A stretch of DNA of 64,000 nucleotides from Amblyomma americanum. Lineage: Eukaryota > Arthropoda > Arachnida > Ixodida > Ixodidae. Position numbers and translations under genes: made by a program. Shown here piece by piece: positions 53,041-64,000 of the stretch (within the stretch, counting starts at the first letter, position 1; each line of letters starts with the position of its first letter). Under the pieces are notes generated by a model. That model ran no database searches. It was given only the letters and a program-made list of their open reading frames with translations, and had not been told where the DNA came from. The stretch is from positions 550,851,531 through 550,915,530 of the forward strand of contig NC_135497.1 of assembly GCF_052857255.1 (NCBI RefSeq), written 5' to 3'.

Positions 53041-56000
53041 CATTGCAGCGCAACCGACACGTCGTGTTTTGTATTATTTGCCTCTTTGAGGCATTGCTTG
53101 AATACTTGTACGGCGGACATGTGTGAAGAACTCATTCAATAGGAAGGTGAGGAGGAGTGTGTTTTGGAAGCCAACGGCCAGGATTTCGGCCTGTCAACAT
53201 TGGCGAGTTTCAACGGGTAAGCCATGAAGAGTGCTGCGACGTCTTTTCATCTGTTAGGTGAACGAAGACTCCTGCGCCGTTTTACTAAGCCTGGATGAAT
53301 CGCATGGCCGGTGAGTCCCGCTCTGCGTTTCTTTGCTAATGATCTGTATTCACACGCGCTATTTGTATGCGGCTATATAGGGATGTGAGTGGAGGCAGTC
53401 CGCCTGCGGTTGCCGCAGCTATAATGCGGCGCCAAAAAAGCAGGGCCTATATCCTGCATGACAAGTGTTGTTCTCATTGTCTTTATGTGCATTTATTACT
53501 CGCGTGCCGTGGTAAATAAAAATGGCACCAGATATCACAACAGAGTTACGCTAGCGCTTCGACACTCGGTGCAAAAGCATGGATTTGCACTGCGTAGAAG
53601 ACGATGAGCGAGAAGTGCCGCGCGGCGGAGCGCTCGCGCTAGGCCAGCTGCGATCAGACACCGCACTATTTTGCTCAGGGTTAGTACTCATCGGATTAGT
53701 GCTTGTGCCTTAATATGCGTCATACTAAATTTTGAGACAGTGATCGCATGCGAAAGGCTAGTTCATATTCATCGCCTTGTCATTTGTAAACTTGTCTGTG
53801 CTTCCCCAGTGGAACAGGATTTGAGGCAGTGTTATGTCAAAGTTAGATCAATCTTGCGTCTCCTGAGCTGTAAACGTTGATGCTTCCTCTCCTGAGCACT
53901 GCGAGCTGTCGGATATGCAACTGCACAATTATTTAGGATTTCTACCTTTTTGCTATATCCCTCGCTTTTGTGGCCCGCATTCAAGTCGTTCGCCATTGTC
54001 GATGGTTTTTTTTGTTACTTATTTTCGCTTTGTTATTTATTCTTGGTTGCGTGCCATCAGCTGTGGTGCCGGCGATTCTCCGAGCTCGGAACTCTTCCCA
54101 GGCACGGGATCCTACCCACAGACCTCCCTTCGCCGCACTCACGAGTGTTCTTTGGTATTTTTTTGTTTCTCTTGCCTTTACTTGCATTGCTAGTCGACAA
54201 ATTTGTGCAGCTTTTAATTGTATGCAGATTTGTTAAATGCGCTAGCAATTTTTCTATGATGCCAAGCTGTGCTGTGTGATATCAAGCTTCTTGCTAGTGA
54301 AGGCATGCTTTTTTCCATTCTCTCTTCTCATTTAACCAAGGCAGACTGGTTGCAACTTTCAATTTAATACCTAGGCATTGGTGCAAGGCCCCATGATAGG
54401 AATTTATGAAAACCTGAACATCCTATATTCAATTTGGTGTGCGGTATTTCAGCCAGCTCATCTTTCAGTGTGATTATAACAGCCATTGTGACTCTTCTCA
54501 AAGAATGTATATGGGTGCATTACATAAAATCTGTTCATTTGTTTTGTCATGGGCTAGCTCATTGGTTTTTTATTTACTTATATTACGTCTAAGTTTAGTT
54601 TTTAAAGCAGTAGACGATTTCCTCTCTTGTCATTCATGACATGGCTACAGCCACTGACAGCTGTTGCTCTGGATGTATTTATTTGCAGTTGCCAGCGGCC
54701 AGCATCTATTGGGCCATGCGTGCTTCCTGCCTTCGGCTGTGTCATCCCTCCTGATCCGTTCATGGTAGTTATTCTTTTTCAGTGATGCATATCTTAGATG
54801 CCTATTTAGAAAAATATTTTCAATATAGGCTTGCAGCTAGGCTTAGAAATGCATGAAACTCTACATGCACTTCACAGCAGTACCTCAGCTTATAATTACC
54901 GGAACTGTAGACTTGTATAAAATATAGTCGCTGATGTAGCTCTTGACGCAGCTGCTGTTAACATAAACGTGCTTTGACATTGCACACCTGTTGCCTGGTA
55001 TGCATATGTGTCCTCGAAAAGAACCTATATGTTCATTTATCCCTTTAAAAACACTGTGCTCTACAATGATGGTTTACCAGTATTTCTGACACAGAGACCA
55101 AATTGTCAGTCAGTAATGTAACATTGCACGATGACACCAATCCTTGTATGGTATAGCATCCTTGCCTGGGCAAGCTGCTGTCAGCACAGATTTATTGCTG
55201 GTTTATTGCCATAGCATATGGTTATACTGCACAGTTTGTACCTCTACCTTCTTAAAGCTGTATACTTGAAAAATTTAAAATTAGTTGAAGGAAAATTCAA
55301 GGAAATTTAACAGTAACTGTCTCACATTTTGGTGGACACTTGAACCATTATATAAGGGAGGGATATAGAAGGGAAGTAATGAAGAGCTGATGCCCATGTT
55401 AGATGCCCCTCTTTAGTTAAATATACCTCGCAATTAACACATTTGGTGCAAAACAAACATGGGACTTGCATGCTCACAAGCACCCTCATGTCAGTAAAAC
55501 AAAGTGCCAATGTTGCCGTACTTTAGAGCTTTGCTCCTAAAAGTGCAGCTGACTGCTGCTCAAAGTTGAGAGCAAAAATATGTCTACTTTTCCTCATGCG
55601 CAGTCTGCGGTGCTGGTGCCATTTGCAATGGTGATTGACATTGAGTTGCATGATGCTCAGTCTGTTCCTGGAGTGATTTTGTCTGTCGTGTGAATGTGCT
55701 GTTAAAATTAGTGCAGAACAATGGTTCTCTAGTTCATTTTAGGTAACTGTCTCCTGTGCCACATGCTGCCACCCTTTTTCCTCAAATTTCCTAATCTCAT
55801 TTAGCCACCTGATTGCCACCCATTCATGCATTCACCTACTCTTGGAATCCTCCCAGTGTTTTAGTGTGGTATTGCTTATATCTTCTCTGCATTACACATG
55901 CACTGCACTTCCTCTTTTTTTGATTTAGTCAAGATATCTCTGTTCCTGTTTCTTTCATAAGCATAAGAGGCAACTCATGTGCACCATCTGGTCTTGTGAT

Positions 56001-56370
56001 GCAATGTGTAGGGTGCTTCGTTTTTGGCTAAAACCTGGTTTCTTCCTACTGTTGCACCAAAACAGATTCTTAAAGATGAGGTTCAACCCAATTTCTGTGC
56101 AAATGTGCCTGTAAGAAAGTGTGGTTTGAAGGTGCACAAACGCGAAGAACTGCTGGAGTGTAGTGGATGTCACATAATTCTTCTGACAGATTTTTTAAAC
56201 AATTCTGGTTATTTTATTTCTCTTCTAATGTTTGTTTGTCGGTTGCTTATAATTTTTGGATAAACTGAAAACTACATGTACTGACTGGTATTTCATTCCA
56301 ATAATTATACCCATTATTATGAAGCTGTGTTGGAAGGTAGGTGTGCATTTAGTATGCGTGCTTTGAATTT
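53041..56370. other. Low-repeat interval
   Basis: I see no transposon signature, only short T-rich tracts. It may be intronic sequence of a host gene, since possible exons follow at 56375-56924, but no exon or promoter in this part can be supported. Confidence 0.3.
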
Positions 56371-56374
56371 CAGT

Positions 56375-56605
56375 GATTGTTTCTGCAATGCAAAATGGAG
56401 GACAGGTCTCTGCTGTGCGAGTTTTTTGCAATGGAGTGAAAGTAGCTGGAGAAGCATTTGCTACTGTGTCACCCAGCCAAAAGTTCTCCCACAGACCACT
56501 GAGCTTCTGAATACCTATGGCTTAAAGCTCGAAGCTCTGGTTGCCCTTTCCGAGGTTTTCTGCATTAACGAGTGCAAGCCCAAGGGCTCAGAGCTAACAA
56601 GCATT
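56375..56605 (+). other. Possible coding exon region, unidentified
   Basis: After an acceptor-like TTTGAATTTCAG at about 56371 the plus strand reads MQNGGQVSAVRVFCNGVKVA and GEAFATVSPSQK. In another frame just beyond it reads LNTYGLKLEALVALSEVFCI. Both stretches look protein-like, but joining them needs a frame change. Family not recognised. Could be a real exon with a sequence error, a pseudogene or chance. Confidence 0.22.
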
Positions 56606-56812
56606 TGAAACCATAGAGCTATACACAGTAGTGCTGGGGCCGTGCAGCAAGTCAGTGTGAAATATGTCGCAATAAACATGGTTTACTGTAGAAAGCTAGT
56701 GTGAAAAAATAGTTGCGCTCACAGAAACCGCTGTTTCTTTCTTAGTCGGTCATTGAAACAAAGCACTGCATTTAAAATTTTATATCTCACTGATCCCTCA
56801 ATTTTTTTCCAG

Positions 56813-56924
56813 CTAAAGACCAAGAGTTGCATGGAAGTTGTGCAAGCCACCAAGTTGCGTGTGATTTTTGCCAGGGACCTGGAGCAGGCTGGGAAATTAA
56901 TGGATGGCCAGTGGTATTCACTCA
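56813..56924 (+). other. Possible internal exon with good splice sites, unidentified
   Basis: A pyrimidine-rich acceptor (AATTTTTTTCCAG) ends at 56812 and a GTAAGG donor begins at 56925. Between them 112 bp are open: KSCMEVVQATKLRVIFARDL followed by EQAGKLMDGQWYSL. I do not recognise the protein. No other exon could be joined in frame with certainty. Confidence 0.35.
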
Positions 56925-56929
56925 GTAAG

Positions 56930-57570
56930 GCAAGCTTTTTCTGTAAGTACAGTTTTTGGCATGGCATTGCTTAGGAACGCATGCACTAATCTGACTACTC
57001 TATGCCGGCCCATGCTTCAAGAATAATGAAGTACATGAAAAAAATTGATTTCCGAAAAAAAATTGCCGCTTCTGTTTTGTTTTTTCAAGAAAGTATTTTC
57101 CATTTAAAGGGCTGTGAAAACCTTAAAAATTATGTGCTTGTTGTGGGTTTTTTTTTCAAATTTCTTCCACATCTATGTTGGCCTGCCCTTGTAGCTTGTC
57201 TGCATGAGATTGGCTGCTACCTACAGTTTGCTTTTTTGTTGCTCCTTTATTGCCTGTCACAATCTTTACTTTGCGTGGCAGTGTCATGCAGTTTGGGAAG
57301 TAATCTGATCTTATTTCTGCATTGGCCTGTAGTGCAAGCTTTTGCATGTGGGGCAGGTTTATGGTGTCCTTTTGTTTGCTGTAACTGCAGTTTGGCCATG
57401 AGGGTTAGAGGCTTAGTCCTTTTTTTATTTTGATGCAGTGTCATATACTTCATGCATAAATTAATGAAGTAAGCACTATTTTTTGTAATAAATGAACATT
57501 CATTATAGCTGTGGCCATTATAAGTGCACTTGACTCTAAAATGGCTTTCTTTCGGCATTCAGTATTACAT
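56930..57570. other. Unassigned interval
   Basis: T-rich plus strand, short hydrophobic open frames only; no supported feature. Confidence 0.3.
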
Positions 57571-58013
57571 CTTAAAACCAGCCGGAAGACACAAAACAGG
57601 AGAAGAGATGAGCACAAGATGAGGCTGGTCTAACAACTGAAATTTTGTTGAAGGAAAGTGGCAAAAGAAGACCTGCAAAGAGATTCAAACACGCAAGACC
57701 CCAAGCAGTGAGAGGGCAAAAAATAACCGAAAGGCACTGACGTACTAGTAAACCATCTAAAAAACGAATTCCTTACAGTGAAGGTTCACCGACGGTTTAG
57801 CCAGGCACTTGTTTTTAGCCTTACTGATGTAGTAAGCCTCAACTATATCAGGACAGATTTATCACTTCCCTAAACCACTGATGTGCCGCAGAAATCAGGC
57901 GTGCAAAGAGAACGGTCGTCCTCCGATTGCATTCACGAGATTGAACGTGCAGTGTCAGGTGAAAATTCGCCTTCCTCTCTATACAGTGAAAGTGCTCTCA
58001 GCCAGGCGCACAT

Positions 58014-59000
58014 TCAGATATCTGCTTGTCTGCCAATAGTAGTTTCATCTACGAGGCAGTGGAATGCAAAAAACCGGTTTACTTTTGCAAGTGGTGAACA
58101 TTTTTTATCTGCCACTGTGCATAACGGACGATTACCCGTAGTTGTATCAAGCCTAGTTTGAACGAAGAAGCAAAGGGCTCCTACCTTACTTTTAGCGGTC
58201 AAGACAACAGCAACATCATAATTTGGTGCAACTTTCTTGGGATGGTGCGAAATGGCGTGGAGGTAAGGTATAGAGCCCGTCTTTTTGTGCTGCTCAACTA
58301 CGTCAGCATCGTGTGAACGGTGTTCCGTTCCCTCGAGAGAGTAAAAACACACTCTGACAGGTGTGCAAGATGGGCAAGTGGGAACCCAGGTGCCATTGGC
58401 TTGGAAACCTGCTCCGAGAATGCATTCTAAACACTGTGATGGCATGACTTCCATAAAGCAGTCATGATGCATGTGATTGCCAACCTGTCCTTCACCAGCC
58501 TCGAGTGGTTCAACTCGTAGCTAAGAGGCTTCCTGATCTCGGGCTTTGGCGCCAACATATGTGGTCGTATGCAAAGCGCAGGTCTAAGTCAAGAAGCTAC
58601 AAACGGTTATGCTTAGTGAAATTCTGACCTAAGAGATAGGCTTTGACCACATGCCTAAAGATTTCTAGAACGTCTTTTGCCAACTTATCTGAGCCTTCCT
58701 TGTGCAAAAAAATTAGGTAACTATCAACATAACGAAATGCTACTATGCCGAGGCCTTCCAAACAGGGCTTTGATGCGGTATCGACTCTGGACAGAAGAAT
58801 GTTGCGGAGGAACAGTGCAACCTGGGACCCTCTGCATATGCCTGATTTCTGATGTAAATACCGCCTTGCCAACTCACAAAAGTGGAGTTCTGTGGAGTTC
58901 TAGTTTCTTGTGGACAGCAACCTGGGCAGGTGCTCTGCAGTGAGCATCGACATGGAGGGCCTACACTATTCATTGTCACATGATAGACCTCTGAGGTATG
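58014..59000 (-). pseudogene. Penelope-like RT and linker, left arm
   Basis: FLRNILLSRVDTASKPCLEG and VAFRYVDSYLIFLHKEGSDK hold the RT active site (the YVDD box reads YVDS, so the second Asp is lost). DVLEIFRHVVKAYLLGQNF follows in the open segment 58872-58597. After a break, 58472-58014 reads GTWVPTCPSCTPVRVC, PYLHAISHHPKKVAPNYDVA and VVLTAKSKVGALCFFVQTRL, the linker that leads to the GIY-YIG domain in PLEs. The nuclease itself is decayed (CTPDF-like remnant). Confidence 0.75.
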
Positions 59001-59034
59001 TGCAAACTGCATCAGGGTGAACAATGAACATGCT

Positions 59035-60210
59035 TTTATAGATGATTGCGTGATTTCGGTTGCTGGCTTCTTGGGGCTGTTGTCCTTTTACTGCAAATCC
59101 TCATTTGTCAGTTGGCAGGGTGGTATTTACACGCAGGTCGTACCTTTGCTCAGCAACATTTTTTTGTCTAAAGTCAATAAGGCATTAGAGCCCTGTTTGG
59201 AAGACATTGGCATAGTAGCATTTCGTTATGTTCATGACTGTAATTTTTCTGGACATAGAAGGCTCAGATAAGTTGGCACAAGATGTTTTGGGAGTCTTTA
59301 AGGCATGCGGTCAAGGCCTGTCTTTTACATCAGAATTGTCTAAGCAGAACCGTTAGCAGTTTCTTGATGCAGACTTGCGCTTTGTGGACGAATATGTTTG
59401 TCGGGGCTACAGCTAAAGATCGGGGAAGGCTCTTTTTAGCTACGAGTCGGACCACTCGTTGCTGGGGAAGGATGGTGAAGAGGTGTATTTGTCGCTGGTT
59501 AAGGTCAGTAAAGATGGAAACACTTGATGGGTGTGCAATCGTGTGCATGACATCAGCTTTAGATAAGTCATGCCATCACTGCTGAGGACGCATTCTTGTA
59601 GCAGGTTTCCAAGCAGCTGGGTTCCCACTTGCCCATCTCAACAACCTGTCATAGTATGTTTTCACTCGCTCGAGGGTAAGGAGCACATACTCCGATGGTG
59701 CTGATACACCTTACCTCCAAAGTATTTCACAGTCTCAAGAAAGTCGCGGGAAAGCGTAATGCTGCTGTTGTCTTAACAGCGAAGTGCAATACAGGAGGCC
59801 TTTGTGCCGCCATTAAAAAGGCTTGATAAAACTGGGTACTTGTCCACAATAGACAGTGTCACAAAAAAAGGTTCACCACTTGCGAAAGTAATGGAGTTTA
59901 TTGCGTTCCACTGCCTTATGGCTGCAACTAATATGGGCAGACAGGCAGATATTTGAATTTGCACTTGACTGAGCACTTTCACTCTATGGGGGGAAGGCAA
60001 ATTCTAATCTGGCACTGTATGCTTAATCTTGTGAATGAAAATCTGAGGATGACATGTCTCTTTGCACGCCTAATTTCCACGACACATCAGTGGTTTATGG
60101 AAGGGATAAACCTGTCGGTAGATAGTTGAGGCTCACTACATTGGTAAGGCTAAGGACACGTGTGGCTAAGCCATCGGAAAACCTTCACCGTAAGGAATTT
60201 GCTTTTTTAG
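59035..60210 (+). pseudogene. Penelope-like RT, right arm
   Basis: FVSWQGGIYTQVVPLLSNIF, LSKVNKALEPCLEDIGIVAF and RYVHDCNFSGH (YVDD changed to YVHD) give a second RT copy. CGQGLSFTSELSKQNR-type sequence follows in another frame. The linker region (59600-59760) and the decayed nuclease (to 60080) repeat the left arm in opposite orientation. Several frameshifts and both catalytic-box changes show it is dead. Confidence 0.75.
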
Positions 60211-60323
60211 ATGATTAATTAGTATGCCAGTGACCTTTGATTGCACTTCGCCCTTTCACTGCTTTGAAATATTGTGCGCTTGTATTTTTTCGCGGGTCTC
60301 CTTTTGCGGCTTTCCTTCAATGA

Positions 60324-60556
60324 TGCCGCCGCAGTGGCTCAGTGGTTATGGTGCTCGGCTGCTGTCCCAAAAGACGCAGGTTCGATCCTGGCCGCACCAG
60401 TCAAATTTCAATGGAGGGGAAATTTTAGAGGCCCGTGTACTGTGCGTTGTCAGTGCACGCTAATGAACCCCAGGTGGTCGAAATTTCTGGAGCCCTCCAC
60501 TACGGCGTCCCTCATAGCCCGAGTCGCTTTGGGACGTTAAACCCTCACAAATCAAA
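60324..60556 (+). mobile_element. Ruka-like SINE nested in the Penelope-like right arm
   Basis: Complete head (CCGCAGTGGCTCAGTGGTTA, box A), box B (GGTTCGATCCTGGCC), body (GAGGCCCGTGTACTGTGCG) and end GACGTTAAACCCTCACAAAT. The short flank CTTCAAT before (60314-60320 area) and after (60568-60574 area) is the likely target duplication. The left arm of the inverted pair lacks this insertion, which confirms the boundaries. Confidence 0.9.
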
Positions 60557-60644
60557 TAATCAAAATCTTCAATTAAATTTTTGTTAGTCCCGCCTCTTGA
60601 GCTCATGTCTTCTTGTGTGTTCTGGCTGGTTTTAAGGTGAGTCA

Positions 60645-61520
60645 GTACCAACTCGGCCAGTCATAAGCCTTGTTCAGTGTTACAACATTTTGAATAAAGT
60701 GAGAAGTTTACTAGGCTATGTTGCCGGGGGTCGTGTCCGCAGCAGTTGTGGGCAACTCAGAAGAGATAGCGTCATACGATTGGTTGTGTAATTGGCAGAG
60801 GATGATGTGAGGATGCTGCTCGAAAAGAAAATTTCATAATCGGATAATTATTTACAGCCAAAAATGTCCAAAAAGTGACTGGGCCAGAGAAAAAGTGCCG
60901 CGAAATTTGAAAGCGCTGAAAGTAGGTGGAGCTACAGCATAGTGCCAAGTTTGAAAATCTGGAAGTATGGACAAAGCCAAAGCTTGGCGCCAAGTTTGAA
61001 AACTCGAAATGAGCAATCACGTGACCAGTGATAAGTGTCCTATACTTAACCAGGAGATAGGAAAAAGAATGATAAATTAGAGGCAATTAGGTAATTATTG
61101 AGAAGCGAAAGGCAATGAAAGCGTGATTAGACTGGGCGGGTATTCAGTGAGTGGGCAGGAACGATCCGTGGAGGGAAATTTGAAAACTCGAAATCGTTGC
61201 TGGGATGAAATGAGGGTAAAATAAGAGTTAATTGATAACCAATCAAGTCAACGAGAAAACAACCATGGCGCCAAATTTGAAAGGCGACCAGTGTCGAGGA
61301 AGCATCAACGCTTTCACATTTTTTTGCGCAGGTAGCAGCGGTGATCTCTATTTTTTGTTTTTTTTCAGCCAAGACAAAAACCATTTTTCTTGGCTCATGG
61401 GCGATGTATCTAGGAACCTGCGGCCAGGACAACGCTGGACAGCATGCATCAGCAAGCTCGAAAAAAAAGCACAAAACAGTAAATAAATATTGATCATTTT
61501 CCTTTCAATTCTAGTGGTTT
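60645..61520. other. Interval with GGCGCCAA motifs
   Basis: Copies of (G)GCGCCAA(A/G)TTTGAAA occur at about 60897-60915 (variant), 60987 and 61270, spaced irregularly with AAACTCGAAAT tracts. This could be a degenerate repeat. No gene is supported. Confidence 0.35.
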
Positions 61521-61524
61521 TGTG

Positions 61525-61650
61525 CACGAATTACTCTGGAGTGCACAAAGCTTGTGTTAATTGACAGGCGACCATTAACAAGCTGTGCATTTTTGTGCAT
61601 AGCCTACTCCAGAACACAAATCTTGTGTTAATTGACAGGTGACAGTAACG
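61525..61650. repeat. Tandem duplication of about 88 bp
   Basis: CTTGTGTTAATTGACAGG followed by CGAC or TGAC occurs at about 61550 and 61625. Each is preceded by a matching ACTCTGGAGTGCACAAAG-like or ACTCCAGAACACAAAT-like tract. Confidence 0.7.
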
Positions 61651-61669
61651 ACTGTTACACAGTGTACGA

Positions 61670-61915
61670 GCACTACACAAGACACGCTACAGAAGACAAG
61701 GCAAACTACAGAAGACAAGACAGACTACAGAAGACAAGACAGACTACAGAAATCAAGACAGACTACAAAAGAGAGGACAAACTACAGAAGACAGACTATA
61801 AAAGACAAGACAGACTACAGAAGACAGGACTACAAAAGACAAGACATACTACAGAAGGCAAGACAGAACACACAAGACACGCCCAAAATACGACAAGACT
61901 ACAGACTACAGAAAT
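61670..61915. repeat. 19-bp minisatellite (ACTACAGAAGACAAGACAG)
   Basis: About a dozen copies, some shortened, with substitutions such as AAATCAAG and AAAGAGAGG. Open frames across it on the plus strand are artefacts. Confidence 0.92.
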
Positions 61916-61919
61916 TTTC

Positions 61920-63400
61920 TGTCTTAGAATCCTGCAGTGCGTTTTGACTGGGAGACACTGAAATTCAAATTTTAACTACAGATAACTCAGCTTCTACAAA
62001 GCGCATTTAAAAAATTCTTGTTGGACACTATTCGTGAAGCGACGTGCTTAAATATCCCAGGCATGCCGCAACGTTATCAGAGCCCCCTTCACAGCCCCTT
62101 TAAGGCCGATCTAGAGCATCCCCATTTTTCTACAGCTGATGTAATTTTTCCTCGTGCAATCGCGAACAGCACAAAGCCATTTTCACACCGGCTTGTGCAC
62201 TGAAATGCACCGCAACCGGGGATAACGCGGCACTAAAGGTAGAATTACAAATGTCAGCGTGTAATTCAAACCAGCTCGACCAGCAGCAGAGGCATACAGG
62301 CGGCCTGCAAATGTTGCCGAAGAAAAAGGAAAACACAAACAAAACGATTCTTTTGCGCGCGTTTCCCGGGCGACGTCCGGAGGGACCAGATGTGGAAGGC
62401 GATCCAAAGTTATTGGAGTTCACGGTAGCCGCGGCTGGTGAGTCAGCAGAGCGGGCTGTCGATGTTGCTGGCCAGGCCGTTTGCCAAAAGCGTTCTGCCT
62501 TGCGGGTGCCCGGTCCCGCTCCCAGCGTCATCTTCATCAGCGCCGCAACAGTTGCTCTCCCCACTAGAGCGTTTGGCGATAAAGGAAAAAAATAACGAAG
62601 AGAGTTATGTCCAAGTCCCGTGGAGAGCCTGGGCATTTGGTAGAGCACATTGCGTCCAGGGAGAAGAGAAAGTCGGTGATCCGAGCGGGGGCGCCGGCAT
62701 TGGGTTCAGGACTCAGGAGGGCGGACAAGGCTGAAGGGCGGTGGCCGAGAAATGGCCACAGGGCAGTAGGAGGAAATCGGAAGGGGAGTGTCCCAGTATG
62801 CACAGGTGAGGGGCGCACTGCTCACGCAGAGAATTGTGAGCTGAGAAGTAATGCGGAAAGAATCGCAGATGAATACCCGAGCGTCTAGGTGGCAGGGGAT
62901 GTTAAGAGACTGGCAGTAGACACTGTTGTGCGCGAAAGTTTCGTGTGGAAGGAGCGGTACTGAGCTGAACTGAGGCGGCAAAAAGCGCGGGTCATAAGAA
63001 GCACAGCTGGGAAGTGAAAACGGCTGCGCTTGCAGGAGGCCAGAGTGCGGAACAGCGCGACTGCGGCCGCTGAGGTTTTGGATGGGGCATGCTGTAATGC
63101 GTCGGAAGCATGGCACCACCTTCGGTGGCTGCGTCGCCTGTCACGGAGGCACAGTCACTAGGGAAGGCGCCAGGAGCGCAAGGATCCGTGGCAGGCAGTT
63201 CGGGTCGTACGTGATGCGCGACAAGCCTCTGGTGGGGCGTGCATACGCGCCTCGCGACAGGAAGGACAGATGGGCTCACTGTGGTTGGGCATGAGGTGGC
63301 AAAAGAACTTAGGACTAGAATCGAGTTGGGGCCCGGGACGAGAGAAGGTTCTCCTGGTGATGGTCCAAAGTCAGGCATCACACCTTCCTTACAAAAATTT
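61920..63400. other. Unassigned GC-rich interval
   Basis: From about 62340 the sequence is GC-rich with several overlapping open frames on both strands, none with a recognisable motif or splice pattern. Could be a decayed retroelement or host exon; undecided. Confidence 0.3.
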
Positions 63401-63404
63401 CTTT

Positions 63405-63655
63405 AGACAGTCTATAAACTGTCCATAGACTTCTGTCTATAAAGTCTATGAACTCTCTATAGACGAGCCCCTGAGAAAAGTCTATATGCAAAACAAATCC
63501 TATAGACAGTCTATAGACAATCTGTAGATTCATGGCCATACACATTTAGTAGACTTTTGTCTGTAGACAGTCTATTGACTATGAGTAGACAAAAAGAAAT
63601 ATATACAGGAAGGCAATAGAGTCTATAAGAAGTCTATAGACTGTCTACAGAACAT
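63405..63655. repeat. Palindrome-based repeat (GTCTATAGAC core)
   Basis: TAGACAGTCTATA-type units recur irregularly with the palindrome GTCTATAGAC, for example near 63500-63520 and 63630-63650, and AGTCTATA/TATAGACT pairs in both orientations. Confidence 0.88.
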
Positions 63656-63659
63656 TTTT

Positions 63660-64000
63660 ATAAGGGCTGGCAAGCGGGGCTGGGCAGGAGGTGCCCAGGC
63701 ACGGGAGTTCGCAGGTGGATGGCCGTCCTTAGGGGCCGGTGGAGCAAACTTGGGAGAGACTGGGGTGGGGAGCGGCTCCGGTGTAGCAGCAGGCAGAGGG
63801 AAAGCCGAAGCAGCTTTGAGGATGAACTCGGCCACTGGTCGCGAGTTAAGTAGTGGCACTGCTTCTGAGCCCGGAACAGCAGCTCGGAGAGTCGGGAGCT
63901 CCATTTAAAAATACGCCGCCAGGGCCTTCTTGAAGTCGGCGTAAATGTCGGGACCAGGAGGCGGCAACCGTAGCTTTGCCAGGAGACGGGATGGGAGTTC
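63660..64000 (-). other. Pro/Ala-rich open region at the window end, unidentified
   Basis: The minus strand from 64000 reads a short stretch with SRLLAKLRLPPPGPDIYADF, a stop, then a Pro/Ala-rich frame to 63623 that runs into the palindromic repeat. It might be the N-terminal part of a retroelement Gag, but there is no diagnostic motif. Confidence 0.25.

Larger units (their letters stand above)
57573..60642. mobile_element. Penelope-like element as a 3-kb inverted pair
   Basis: Starting at TTAAAACCAGCC (57573) and ending at GGCTGGTTTTAA (60642 side), two PLE copies face each other: arms about 57573-59000 and 59035-60642, the right arm enlarged by a SINE. Shared tracts are AGTGAAGGTT/AACCTTCAC, ATTCAGATATCTGC-like and GGGCTCTAATGCC-like sequence. 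Both arms carry RT coding pointing outward from the centre. The 3' tract ACAACTGAAATTTTGTTGAA corresponds to those of the 9.7 kb and 28 kb elements. This opposed layout is typical for Penelope-like insertions. Confidence 0.8.

Noticed and set aside
61632..61961. Plus-strand 109-codon frame rich in Lys, Asp and Thr
   Set aside because: Translation of a 19-bp tandem repeat.
62251..63381. Several overlapping GC-rich frames as exons
   Set aside because: Frames on both strands are similarly open because of GC content, with no recognisable domain.

Overview
The window looks like repeat-dense nuclear DNA of an arachnid, most likely an ixodid tick. There are spliced genes with GT/AG introns, abundant non-LTR retrotransposons, Penelope-like elements with GIY-YIG endonuclease coding, CsRn1-like Ty3/gypsy elements, and several copies of a tRNA-derived SINE resembling Ruka of Rhipicephalus. 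There is no bacterial operon structure, ribosome binding site pattern or CRISPR array. The organism call rests on recognising repeat families, not on a database search.

Layout. 1-210: SINE. 484-1034: last two exons of a Myb/SANT-like gene, followed by a 69-bp minisatellite. 2395-3115: decayed RTE LINE. 3553-3956: foldback element. 4097-6246: a PIF/Harbinger (HARBI1-like) transposase gene with three exons and intact DDE residues, facing an inverted partial copy of itself. 6550-8440: an inverted-repeat element whose loop took a RNase H-bearing LINE. 8575-8747: MADF-domain exon. 9741-10770: Penelope-like inverted pair. 10918-12340: SINE fragments and a MITE. 13226-17062: RTE LINE split by a Ty3/gypsy element. 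20321-22813: mariner-type element with very long inverted repeats. 23225-25710: LINE and gypsy fragments.

25730-34400 is one long I-like LINE carrying a nested SINE, a nested Penelope terminal pair and a nested gypsy element. 34640-35630 is another gypsy RT/RNase H piece, followed by a long CA/TA microsatellite and a second tRNA-derived SINE. 36374-41780 is a minus-strand gypsy element interrupted by a CR1-like LINE tail. 41829-45600 is a nearly full-length CR1-like LINE with a SINE in its ORF1. 46665-50985 holds a second MITE copy, duplicated GC-rich blocks around a LINE RT fragment, a G27 run, a palindrome-rich minisatellite and a possible third tRNA-derived element. 51000-57570 is the least repetitive part and may contain exons of a host gene that I could not identify. 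57573-60642 is a large Penelope-like inverted pair with a SINE inside. The last 3 kb hold tandem repeats and unidentified sequence.

Almost every coding feature belongs to a mobile element. The HARBI1-like transposase with its SANT-like neighbour is the one set whose reading frames look undamaged; nearly all the other elements carry stops, frameshifts or deletions. No clearly new biological system is visible. The most informative signals are the spliced intact Harbinger transposase, the recurrent inverted architecture of the Penelope-like copies, and three unrelated minisatellites built on perfect palindromes.
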